The notes below the pieces were generated by a model that was not told the DNA's origin, searched no databases, and was given only the letters and a program-made list of their open reading frames with translations. Positions 12,526-22,924 of a stretch of 64,000 bases of DNA are shown here, piece after piece (position 1 is the first letter of the stretch; each line of letters starts with the position of its first letter). A program made the position numbers and the translations under genes. Source of the stretch: Gloeophyllum trabeum ATCC 11539 (Eukaryota > Basidiomycota > Agaricomycetes > Gloeophyllales > Gloeophyllaceae). The stretch covers positions 743,555-807,554 of the forward strand of contig NW_006920415.1 in the NCBI RefSeq assembly GCF_000344685.1, given 5' to 3'.

Positions 12526-13253
12526 ATGGGTGAGATCTGTCCGACATAGTCAACGGCAAGAAAACTTCTGGATCCCTGGCGTAGGACGTGGGCGCGCTGT
12601 GCCCTCGATCGACTCGTGCATGTGCTCCTTGCACGTATATATAGGATTCTCCATCAAACTTTCAGCCACTGATAGGTTTGTCCGCTGCTTGGGACATACG
12701 TTCTACCTTGACAGAAACATATCTACCGCGGGCACTCCGAGAGCGGTCAAGCTCTCTCAATCAGGATAGCGGTATGCTCAGATGCTGAGGTGGAGATACC
12801 TGATGGCCTGAACTCTGATAAGGCACCGTAGCGTCACCTTTCTGGGTGTAATGGACGAAGACGCAAGACAGCCTGAGCTTCATCAAACGATATTTTTATC
12901 CTGAGAAGCCGTACCCTCCGTCATGGCTGTGGATTATAAACTCCCAACACCCTCCGGATAATTGCACGCTTACACGACCACCATGGCCTCTTATGCAGTA
13001 CCAGCGACAATTGCTGGAGAGGGCCTTGCGAAGCCCCCCTCGCTCGATGTTTCCGAACATCCGTACGGTAAGTGTTGTGCCATCGGACTACTCGATATGG
13101 GCCTTGAATGAAATCCACAGAGGAGTCGGGGAAAGTCTCCTTTCAGACTTATCTCACGCTCGCTGACCAGGCTCGAGCTCGTGAAGCCAGCGGTGAATAT
13201 GAGAGAGGGTACGGCTCTGTTTGTCGACTACAAGGCGTCACTCCTTGACAGAA
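12526..13253. other. Region upstream of the amino-acid transporter
   Basis: No gene recognised. It contains the presumed promoter and 5' UTR of the transporter that starts at 13254. There is a TATATATAGG stretch near 12635, but it is too far from the start to assign. Confidence 0.35.
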
Positions 13254-15101
13254 ATGAACAGCGAGACGCCTACGGAGAAGGGGAGGACCGTCTCTCCCCA
13301 TCAGCAGGAACTGCTGAATGCTCGGCGTGCCCTCCGTACAGCGAGCTGGTTGTCCGTTTTCTACCTCATCACCACGGATATTCTCGGACCCTTCAACGCG
13401 CCCTTTGCCTTCAGTCAGGTCGGATACGCTCCCGGAGTTATTCTATACGTCGTCAGTGCGTGTCCCTCCTTCTACATATCGTGATCGGTTTTATCGGCGA
13501 CGTGCACTGATACTTCGTTCCCTGTAGTGGGTGGTGTCGCCTGCTATACGGGTCTCATTCTATGGCGCCTGTTCTGCCGCCTGGACTCAGAGCAGTATCC
13601 GATTAGGACCTACTCAGATATCGCCGAACGTATATTCGGCAGGTGGTTCAAACATTTCTGCACAGTGCTACAGACCCTTCAGTTGATCATTAACGTAAGT
13701 ATCAGCGTAAGTGAGGCGTGGGATATGAAGATCTAACCTACATCGTCAAATGCTCTAGGTCGGGACTATCCTATTGTCCAACGGTCAATCTGTGGCCCAG
13801 ATCGCCATCCACAACGAGTTCTGCTTCTCCATTATGATCCTGATATGGGCACTAGTCGGCATGGTCGCAGGTCAAATCAGGTCCTTGAAGAATTACGGCT
13901 GGCTAGCCAACATGTCAGTATCATTCCAAGCAGCCTGTCCCGCGGTACCTGATCCGTCTCCTTCCCCAGGGCTATATGGATTAACCTCCTGATCATCTTC
14001 ATCTCCATGGGTTTCATCGCACATTCACCGCCGAACTACGCTTCGGCCGTGAGCTCATATGGGCCCGAAGTAGCGTCAGGCCCGGTCCATACCTCGGTTA
14101 TTGTGAACCAGCCGATATACTCCAAGGTTAACGGTATCATGCAAATGGTGTTCGCGTACGGTGGCGCCATGATCTTCCCCGAGTTCATGGCTGAAATGCG
14201 CCGACCAATGGACTTTTGGAAGGCTATGGTATGTCTGGCATTTTAGCTCGTGCTGCAAGTCTCTGATCGTTTGACTGTCCTCTGTCCAGTGCTGCGCGCA
14301 GCTCCTGATTGCTACCGTGTACATGATGTACGGCATTTATGTCTACGCCTTCCAGGGACAGTATACACTCCCACTTGCGTATCAAGGAGTCAGTAAATAT
14401 TCGTGGCAAACTGTAGGCAACGTGTTGGCCCTCATCTCCGGCATCATTGCCGCTGGACTGTACGGAAACATTGGCATTAGTCAGTATCCGATATGCTGGA
14501 CTGGGGAGAGTACTGATGTTCTCGGATGTTATTTGCAGAGGTCGCGTATATGCATATTGTAGAAGAGTGGATGCGGGGACCCCCCCTCATGAGCAAGCGA
14601 GGCCGGTTTATCTGGATGATCATGGTGTTCCTTTACTGGAGTCTTGGTATGTATCTTCCCTCACGACATTCACTGTAGTAATCAATCTCTATCGTTATCC
14701 TTAGCTTTCATCGTGGGATCTGCTATTCCCCAAGTGCAAAATATCTCTGCGCTGGTCGCGGCAGTCTGCATCATGCAGTTCACGTACACGTTCCCACCGC
14801 TCTTCCTTGTCGGCTACATGGTGCTCGTCGACGCGACGGTTGACGATCCCGGCGATTCCTGGTATGAGCTTTCCCGCTGGAAACGAGGGCTCTTCTCGGG
14901 CCGATGGTACTACAAGATCTTCAATTTCTGCCTGTTCCTTGGGGCCCTCGCTATGGCGTGTCTTGGTGAGTAGTCAGTCCCGGGTGATTTGTCGTGAACG
15001 ACTCACAGTATGGCTCAGGTATGTATGGTGCCGGAGAGAGTATCAGTGCGGCTTTCAAAGTGTCCGCCGCCACCTCCTTGGGATGTGCATCTCCTGTATG
15101 A
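13254..15101 (+). CDS. Amino-acid transporter, AAAP (Aa_trans) family
   Basis: Multi-pass permease expected to import amino acids across the plasma or vacuolar membrane. Exons: 13254-13455, 13528-13694, 13759-13913, 13970-14228, 14290-14479, 14539-14646, 14705-14965, 15019-15101. All joins keep phase and give 474 aa. The N-terminus is hydrophilic, then about eleven hydrophobic segments follow. The first holds the family-typical LGPFNAPFAFSQVGYAPG; later ones include LVGMVAGQIRSLKNYGWLAN, MQMVFAYGGAMIFPEFMAEM (a strongly conserved AAAP helix) and ALISGIIAAGLYGNIGIK. The start is the first ATG in frame; the preceding in-frame triplets offer only TTG. Substrate cannot be read from the sequence. 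Family assignment is firm; the last exon is short but reads cleanly to TGA. Confidence 0.9.
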
Positions 15102-17160
15102 GTATGATGGGTGGTAGTACCCGTCCTGTCGGGATGTGCTGGACTCAAGAGTACACTAGTAGTAATGCCTGATACGATTCATGCTCATGAGAAATTGAGA
15201 ATGGTACGTAAGTAATGTAATGGATCTCGTTATAGAATAGTAGACTCCAGTGTATCTAGCCTTCCTTACTTCAGATCCACCGCAAAGTACACAGGTTCGA
15301 TCTCGCCAGATACGTTACGTTCGTCGGTCGTTACTCGTCGCTGACTTCCGCCCAAATTCGCCACATCCATACCTGCATATATCTGCCAGCAGCAATTCTA
15401 GTATACCAAATGGTCCAAAATACAATCGCCTCCCTTCTGTCAAGTTCAACAATATCAACGGCTGTGTTGGCTCTTTCAAGTTATAGGGTACCGTAATTAT
15501 AACCTATCATGTGTGTGTATTTATGGTGCGCCGGACTCACTCCCTTCCTCGTCTGCGGTAGCGGCATCCCATGCCAGCACAAAAGGCACCGTTCACTGCG
15601 TGTTACATATGGCAGACGTGTCTGTATGACATGGGTAAGAGAATGTTGGGACCTGAGTCATCCACTGCCTCATATCAAGTCCGCGGCCGAGAGGAGCGGC
15701 GGAATGTCGCAGGCCTGAGGTCGGAATTTCATTAATAGACTCCATATGGTACAGAAACTCCCTGGCACCCGACGAGTACTCCCAGAAGGGGGTTCATGAC
15801 CGACCTGCATTCAAATATGATGTGGCTGCGGAAGACAAGCTGAAGAAGGGATTGTTGGGTGGCTGAGGCCTCGCGAGCTAGGTGTAAATGTCATACCTGA
15901 AGGCCGCACTACCCATTGACAAGCTCAGGGCATGCTGCAGAATTCTGGACTGCCCGTACTATATACCCTCTGTGAGGCTTGCGCCGGGCATAGCGATCCC
16001 GAGTAGTAAGTACCGCTCTCGCGCTTTTAGTATTAGTCCCGAGTTTAACTCATCTTTCATAGACCACAGGGTTCAATTCACCGCGGAGTTCATATCGACA
16101 GGCTTCATGGCTTCCTCGCCGCTCCATCTCCGCGACATTGCGGAAGCACGCCCAGCCTATAGTATTCGAAAGTGAGCGGTTTTACACAGGTGTAGACATC
16201 TACAGGGGTCCTGCCGCACTAGTACTACTCATATGTTGTACTAGCGAAGAGAAGGTCCTGTGGACTTCGGGAAGTCCCAAGCTGTCATGGTAAGTCCCAC
16301 ACATCGAGCGGTGGTCCAAGTTATCTTTGATTGTACATCCACAATACCGTTGCTATAACTGCTGAATTAATCGCTTCAGCTGCCATGCGAAGCAGGGGAT
16401 GCCTGATCTTGAAGTAGTACTTCGAGTCCTTCTATGTTTCTCGGCGTCCTGAAGACAGCGATATCTGCTATTCGTACGTCCATTCTGGTATTGATCGTGC
16501 CGGCTTACTAGACCTATCGCAATGTTCGTCGAGCACCACGTTCATTCGACTAACTCCGCTGGCAGCAGGCGGACGCCTTTGCCCGACTGAGTCTGGCCAC
16601 ATCATACCGCCTTCTCATGGTTCAGGCCAGAGAGATTAAGGGCGCGAAGTAGGAGATGCGGACGTAGAATGAGAGCTAATAATGCGTTGCGTAGTTGGAT
16701 ACCCGCCATCTTATAAGGCTCAGCTAGAAACCGCCTCGTTAACGATTACGGCTTTTTCAGGCCAACAGATACTGTTTACTGCTCAACTCGGGAAAGCGGA
16801 AGGTCGCAACAGGGTGAGCGTATTCACCGGATGTCAGCGAATGCAGCGCCTTGGACGCTGGCTTGTGCCGATGAGCACCAAGTCAAGAGATTGCTGATCT
16901 GGATGATGGGTACCCGCGTACGAGAGAACATGATCGCAATGCTACCGAGACACCCAGAATTAAACGTTGCCTACGGAATTACACGTATACTACGGTATAG
17001 ATACGGTAGTCGCAAAGGAATAGGGAAGACGAGTAAGTGGCCGCACGTAGCGGTGCAGCAACGTACTCTAGTCTGGATACAATAAGTGGATAAAATAGAA
17101 TAGAAGGGTACTAAAATAGACAGGCCCATGGAACGAAGCACTGCTTAATAGCAGAACAAG
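15102..17160. other. Intergenic interval with a possible orphan exon
   Basis: No complete gene recognised in 2 kb. A protein-like stretch at 15739-15866, preceded by a TAG acceptor, reads SIWYRNSLAPDEYSQKGVHD and runs on to a TGA. It resembles a terminal exon, but no matching upstream exons were found. The frame at 16831-17085 has no known motif. Confidence 0.35.
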
Positions 17161-17938
17161 TCACCGTTTCATTGGAATGTCCTGCACGACCCCAGACTGA
17201 CTCATGGACGCAATGAGATGCTGAACTTTAACCGCAGTATGCCTCGTCGTGATCAAGCCCAGCCTGCGCTCGGGCTTACTCCACCCATCGGGAACCCTCT
17301 CCTCCCCGTACCACTGCTCCAGCCTCCCCGGCGGGGCCTCCCCGCTCTCATCCTTCATCAGAAGCCACGACAGCGCGGACTCGCCGCGTGCGATCTCCGC
17401 GTGGAACGCGTTGAGTTGCCTCCCCCCGAGCGTCTTCTCTCGCGCGATCCGCGCCTTCGCGAAGTCTTCGAGGCGAAAGCCACGCCCCGCGGGGCACGAC
17501 GTAATGAACGCGTGGAGGAGCCCGGGATCCACGTTGGTAGGAGCGCACGCGGCGCCGGGAGCCGCGTCCGCGTGCACGAGCGAGGCGTCGTGCTCGAGGC
17601 GGTCATGCAGTGCGAGGTCGTCGAGGTTGAGCGACATGTGTAGGATGGAGCCGCACAGTAGGTAGCCGGGGATGGCGAGGAAGAGGGCGAGCGGGAGAGA
17701 GAGATTGTAGAACTCGCGTAGAGCGTGGATGAGGGGCCAGAATTTAATGTTCATGCCGTCTCGTGGTCTGCGACAAAGTACGTACGATTAGACGAAGGGG
17801 AGGTGATGAGAGGGGGATTGCTCACATGTACCCATAGTTCGCCATCGTGTTGAGCGCTGGACAAGGAGAGCGCCGCTCACCGGGGCCACCTCGGCGGTAG
17901 GTATGATCAATAGTAGATGAGGACGACGGGAGCAGCAT
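17161..17938 (-). CDS. Heme-thiolate peroxidase (chloroperoxidase/unspecific peroxygenase family)
   Basis: Member of Peroxidase_2 (PF01328), heme enzymes that use peroxide to halogenate or oxygenate substrates. Exons (minus): 17938-17826 and 17767-17161; intron of 58 nt (GTGAGC..CAG); 239 aa. The first exon, invisible as a long ORF, supplies the proximal-ligand motif SPCPALNTMANYGYIPRDG, where the Cys is the heme thiolate. Exon 2 carries LDDLALHDRLEHDASLVHAD, with the EHD motif typical of the short class, and FHAEIARGESALSWLL, where a catalytic acid is expected. A hydrophobic stretch LPLALFLAIPGYLL follows the ligand region. No clear secretion signal precedes the PCP motif, unlike many secreted members, so it may be intracellular or membrane-linked. 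A TATA-like box lies about 75 bp upstream. Confidence 0.88.
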
Positions 17939-18013
17939 CGTAGATAGATATTGGAGATCTGGTCAGCGAGTGGGAGGGATGGTGAATGGGGAGAAGGGAT
18001 ATTGTTCCCAGCC

Positions 18014-18020
18014 CTTATAT
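18014..18020 (-). promoter_or_regulatory. TATA-like box of the peroxidase gene
   Basis: On the minus strand this reads ATATAAG, about 76 bp before the ATG at 17938. Position and sequence fit a fungal TATA element; there is no transcript evidence. Confidence 0.45.
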
Positions 18021-19232
18021 GCAACAGACCGCATTCCCTGGATAGAAGAGTTAATATACGTTGCTGTGGGGTCCTTGCCAGAATAGAGACAAAGCGAGCC
18101 TGTGATCTAGATCAATAGCAATCACATCGAATCATGACGAGACGTATTAACGTGTCTGCCTGATATGGTACTGGCATTCATGCGCGAGATAGCCACATAG
18201 AACCCTCATGCCCGATACACAACGTGCCTTGTGTACTGCAATTCAGACCAAAGTCCGAATTCGAACCATCCGCCCGACTTTTCTCTACCTGGGTTGGAAC
18301 TGAGACATACCGCCTGAGACAGCCTTTGGCCCAGCGGCATCCGTTGAAAGAAGAATCCAGGACCGCCACTGAGTATACGCGGATACACACAATGCAATAC
18401 TCCGCATCGAAGTTCGATATTTATGGAAGCTCACAGCAGTTGTTGACCGTACTTGGATGCTGAAGCCGGCTGTGAATAGTCCACTAAGAACAGTGCCTCG
18501 TTTTATTAGAGAGTGCGCATCAATATGGAGAGCAGTACGACAGATCATCGCTGCCGAAAGCAAGCCGGGATCGCGCCCAACTCTGACGTCGTTAGGTAGC
18601 GGTCCCGCAACTGTCAAAGGAATCCTCAGGCTTGATACGAACACCTCCGTTTCCCAGGAGCAGGGCCTTACGAATATATGTATATGATGACTTTGCTGAA
18701 CGTATTCTCTTCGTAAAAGATCTGCCAGGCAGGGGGAATGAAAGGAGGGATAAAACGAAAGCCATCGAATTTTCGGAGTTGACAAAGGAAAGACGTCTCC
18801 GAAGTCCGTTGTACTTACAAGTGGCGGTACAGTATGGAAGGAGTGGCTGTGCCATAAGCGGGCGGCAAGGGTGCGGCCCCGCCGGACTGCTGTCATCGTC
18901 AAGCCACCGTAACATGGGCCTCCAGTACTCCAGTCTAAAATCGAGAAGATCGCGCCCTAAGGTTTGCCGTACGCCTAATACCTCTCTTCTACTTGCTTTA
19001 TTAAATTCATTTAGAAAAGAGCTGCAGAATGAACTGCACGTCGATGCATGGGAGTCCGTTGGCAGTGTCGAATGTTGCTTTGCATGTACACTCGTGATAC
19101 ATGGCGAAAACATCCACCCGGAAAGGGCGCGATGAGATATTGACGCAACAAGTAGGATATACCAGCCGTCTCCCATAGAAGCTGCCTATACATAGTCCGA
19201 ACGGAAATCACACCAATCGCAGCATGGCCGAG
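18021..19232. other. Intergenic interval
   Basis: About 1.2 kb with overlapping short frames on both strands (for example 18285-18902 and 18632-19135). None has recognisable motifs or coherent splicing. I see no gene. Confidence 0.4.
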
Positions 19233-19930
19233 TCAGTCCACTTCCATATTGATCCGCTTGATCTCCTCCCGCACCACCTCATCAAGGAGACCCGCCATAG
19301 CGTTCGGGGCTACGAGCCTGCTTTTCTCCAATGCGATCTGCAGCGTCCTCAAGCTTTTTTTGTTGATATATTCACCAACGCAACTGACCACCAAGTCGTC
19401 AACGTCTGCGCGTTGTGACGGCGACGAATTGCAGTACGCAGAAGGCCCACCCTCTCTTGGCTGTTTCCGTTGAGAATAGCGGTACTTCCGCCGCAGCGCC
19501 ACAGCGTTCAGATATAGTGTGTACCCTTGAAGGAGTGGCGACGTGGTCATCGCGGGCATTCTAGACCAAACGCGCGTTTCCTCCTCCCCGACATCCGAGG
19601 TCTGCTTCGCAAGGCAGCGAAGGTACTGCATTGCGTGTCTAGCCGCTTCCGCGGGATTGCTGTGGCGTTCTCCGTCAGCCGCAATATCCGAGGATAGTTG
19701 AAGAGAAAGGTGACTCACAGGTCCGGATCCGAATAGGGGGAGACCGCCAGTACCTTCACGGAAAGATCGATCGCAATTGCCCTGAACATCCCCGACACCG
19801 AGGACAGGATCCCAACGACGTCCATATCCCATTGTGGCGTCGCTTCCTCCGCCAGTGTACTGACAGAGTGGATGCTGTCGGCTAGTACACGCTGCAGTAT
19901 CTCGTACCAGAGTTCGTGCGGGAGTTCCAT
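19233..19930 (-). CDS. F-box-like hypothetical protein
   Basis: Two exons (minus): 19930-19719 and 19659-19233; intron of 59 nt (GTGAGT..CAG); 212 aa. The N-terminus LPHELWYEILQRVLADSI has the leucine/proline pattern of an F-box-like domain as found in many basidiomycete proteins, followed by an SVSGMFRAIAIDL helix. The C-terminal half is helical and charged (VDDLVVSCVGEYINKKSLRT). No leucine-rich repeats are seen. The start used is the ATG in CCCATGG just before ELPHELW; upstream frame sequence has no earlier in-frame ATG, but a further 5' exon cannot be excluded. Function, presumably as an SCF substrate adaptor, is only inferred. Confidence 0.6.
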
Positions 19931-20315
19931 GGGTAGTTCAGACGGATTTGCGCTCTCGGTTGATGCGCCCTCAATTATACCCGTCTTTTTGCTATGCCAC
20001 CCTGCTCCCAAGCGGGGACAAAGCACTAGCGCCACAGCATTGGATCAATGAATTCCACGGAGAATCGGGATATCATGCTGCGTTCGCGCCACAGCACATG
20101 GATGAATATCAGGTGTAGCGTTACGCTTACCGCAAGCTGGGAAGCTAAGCGGACAGCAAATAAACAGAGGCTATGTACGCACTTCGTTCCTACAGTAAAT
20201 AGTGCCCACCTAACACTGCCTCGTCAAGTGGCACCAAATACAGAGCTGTGTATATGTGTTCTATTTCTATCACACGCTAGATATATGGAGGCCCAAGAGC
20301 TGGTCATCCAGTCAG
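19931..20315. other. Spacer between the F-box-like gene and the carrier
   Basis: No gene recognised. It should contain the promoter of the F-box-like gene and the 3' UTR of the carrier gene, both on the minus strand. A short GTCAGTCAGTCAATCA run sits at 20311-20326, across the carrier stop codon. Confidence 0.4.
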
Positions 20316-21951
20316 TCAGTCAATCACAAGCAGCCCATGAAAATGGCGCGTCACCGTACCTTTCCTGAACAACCCGAGCGTGAACTCTACTACCAGCAAG
20401 AGCACTCCTCCCCCGGGTGCCAACCGCAGGACCTTCGGCACAAAGCCCTTGTACAGCGCTGCTGGGCCTTCCTCACGGAAGATCGTTATCAGTCTGTAGT
20501 AAGAAGGGTTCAGTGACGTCTCGTCTCAGCCTCAAGGTCGGAGGTTGCTCACGCGGGGTAAGTCCAATTGTACTTGGGAGTGACGCCTGGTAGGCGCTCT
20601 GCTCCTTGTATACGTGATTTAACGACCTATGATAATACGTTTTCCTGGTGAACCTGTGAAGCCTGAAGATGCGAATAATCCAAAACTTACATCGAACCTG
20701 GAGCACTCTTCCGTTTATCACACATCCACAATTTGTATGTGTGCATGCGGACTCACGGAGTATTCAGCATAGTACCAATGCATCCACCAACTGTCCCAGA
20801 AATGAAGTTATTCAATAGCTGCCCTTGGGGTGACTGGCGAGCGCCTTCGATGCTCAGAGTGAACGGGCGTAGATTTGTTCAGCGCAACGTACCTCAGCAG
20901 GCGGCAACAATGCTCGCACTTGGAAGATGGAGCCAAAATATCCTCCGTTCCACCACAGATGCCTTGTGACATGTTCAACTTTGTCGTAAGCAGAGGTGGA
21001 GGATTAGCGGTTACCTCCAGAACGTTGCTTCCATGCCCGAGTAGAGCCCCAGGACACCATTCTTCGCAACGATCGACTTTAAACAGTCCCACGGTCCAGC
21101 GAATTTGCTGGCTTTGTCCTGCAGCCTTTGCTCAGTTGTATGTGAGTAAACGCAAACACGGTGGTTATGAGGTAGGTTGAGATGCAGACTTGATTTTCAC
21201 CAGCTCGAACGGCACCACGACGAAACTTTCGGTCGCACCGGCCGCGCATCCGGTCAAGATGGAAAGTTGCTGGTCCATCTTGCCCTTCCCGGAAAAGTTC
21301 AGGAAGGTCTTGCCCCAGAAGTCATTGGCTGCGCTGTAACCGTCATTCAAGTTTCCCCCAGGCTGTCCATTGTAGGTCTCATACTTACAACTTCGTAGCA
21401 CGCTTGGGTGCTTCGAGCATCAGAGGGGGGACCAGCCCTGTACAAGGAATATCAGTTGCAGCCCTCGTTCACAATGTTTCCAAACTTTACCTCGATACAG
21501 CCTTCCGAAACTACAGACGGGACGTCATCTCGGATCCCGAGAGATGGTAGCATGACGGGACATACCCTTCCTCAGCGATAATAGTCCTAAAACTCCCGAT
21601 CAACCCATGCTTGCTCTTTCCCGTCTCCAGTTGCATTCGCGTTTTGACCTGAACATTGCCATGGCATGATATAATTAGCTCCTCCGGTCCTCAAGGCATG
21701 GGTCGCGTGAGTGCATACTCACAACATCTAAAATGTGGAATCAGGGTTAGACATTTACTATGCTGAAGCAAATATCTCTTGCACGTTACCGAGTGGATAA
21801 AAAGTTAGAATCTCCGAGATACCAGCAATGGCTCCCGCTGTGAAGTTATAGATGAAAGGCAAAGCTATCGAAGTAGCGCCAATGCAATGTTAGAGCTCAA
21901 CCAGTGTCCACAGAGCAGGCGCAGCCTACGTTTCTTCTGCACGTTCGACAT
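20316..21951 (-). CDS. ODC1: Mitochondrial 2-oxodicarboxylate carrier
   Basis: Inner-membrane carrier exchanging 2-oxoadipate/2-oxoglutarate (SLC25 family, ODC type). Thirteen exons (minus): 21951-21930, 21864-21790, 21727-21723, 21648-21566, 21510-21491, 21437-21389, 21333-21190, 21125-21015, 20962-20893, 20818-20757, 20697-20691, 20626-20553, 20493-20316. These give exactly 300 codons (299 aa), the usual family length. The start reads MSNVQKKPLPFIYNFTAGAI. The three carrier repeats show PLDVVKTRMQ, PFELVKIKLQDK and PFDVVKSRIQGAE, each matching P-x-[DE]-x-x-[KR]. Exons 3 (5 nt) and 11 (7 nt) are microexons that complete the first and third signatures. All boundaries are GT..AG. The last exon reads through a possible donor after FRK, so the final residues are uncertain. 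It shares a 176-bp divergent spacer with SRP9. Confidence 0.9.
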
Positions 21952-22127
21952 ATCGTACAAGGAGCGAGTGAGTACAACAGACAAGAAAGAGACAGAGAGC
22001 AGCGCCGACGCTTTTACGGCCGGAATGGAACTCTAGACAGAGTGTGGGGTACCGCGCCCCGGCCGATATCGGCGTTTGTGCGCCGCGATCATATGTACGT
22101 CCAGTCCGGACTTGCCTCGATGCCGCC
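21952..22127. promoter_or_regulatory. Bidirectional promoter region, ODC/SRP9
   Basis: A 176-bp spacer between the divergent ATGs of the carrier (21951, minus) and SRP9 (22128, plus). Both promoters and 5' UTRs must lie here or overlap the genes. No TATA box was found in it. Confidence 0.55.
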
Positions 22128-22613
22128 ATGGTCTACATTTCCTCCTGGCAGGAATATCAAGAGGCGGCAGAGGCTCTGTACGCAAAGTCGCCGAACACGG
22201 TGAGTAGCTTTATATATGGCTATGTTTCCTTGTCTCGATGCCAAGACTGACTCGCCAAGCGTAGACTCGATATGTCGTAAAATGGAGGGCATTGGAGGGC
22301 AAGCTGGTCTTGAAAATCACGGATAATGTTACGGTGCGTTCGTGTCGTGGCTTGGATGTACACGGTAGCTAACCCTGATCCGAAGTGTCTCAAATTTAAG
22401 ACCTACTCTTCCATCTTTCTCAATCGATTCGAGGCCCTGAACCTGTCGCTCATGCAGAAGATGCAGAACCGCCGTCCGGCCCCAGCGGGTACACCCATGC
22501 AGATAGACACCACTGAGCCCGCGAGAGGTGGTACGCCCGTGGCTGGGGCCTCTGCTCCAGGGACACCGGCGGGTGGAGGTGTAAAGAAGAAGAAACCGAA
22601 GAAAAAGAAGTAG
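22128..22613 (+). CDS. SRP9: Signal recognition particle subunit SRP9
   Basis: Small Alu-domain protein of the signal recognition particle. It acts with SRP14 on SRP RNA to delay translation elongation. Exons 22128-22199, 22265-22333, 22386-22613 (introns of 65 and 52 nt) give 122 aa. The start MVYISSWQEYQEAAEALY, then TRYVVKWRALEGKLVLKITD and CLKFKTYSSIFLNRFEALN match the SRP9 fold in order. The C-terminal tail is Pro/Gly-rich and ends in a lysine run (VKKKKPKKKK), longer than in animal SRP9, plausibly for RNA contact. The ATG lies in GCCATGG. The identity is firm. Confidence 0.9.
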
Positions 22614-22924
22614 GAGGGCGGCTGTATGTTAGGATTATGTGGCGTGCCGTGTTGTCGTGCGTATTTTTCGTGTTCTACTATGCCATCTATCATCACGCAT
22701 GTCGGCGAGACAAGCATGCGTCTATCGACACCGGCTTGCTCAATGCAAATCCTCAGAAAGTGTTAGTGTGGCCATCGCGGCACACTTCTTAACATCCCGT
22801 AACCCCTGAGGTCAATCGCTTTCCGGATTTTCTAATCCTAGAGCAGGGTATACGTATAAATTAACAGCAATATACAGATTATAGAATGTCTGAATTATTG
22901 TAAGGTGCGGCGAGATAGTATAAC
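22614..22924. other. Convergent 3' spacer, SRP9/F-box-LRR
   Basis: A 311-bp spacer between tail-to-tail genes. It should hold both 3' UTRs. No other feature is seen. Confidence 0.5.

Noticed and set aside
12529..12769. 79-aa frame next to the TIR element considered as a transposase fragment
   Set aside because: No transposase motif; it starts outside the right terminal repeat.
18632..19176. Overlapping frames of 167 and 194 aa on opposite strands
   Set aside because: No motif in either, no coherent exon structure, and similar openness on both strands suggests chance.
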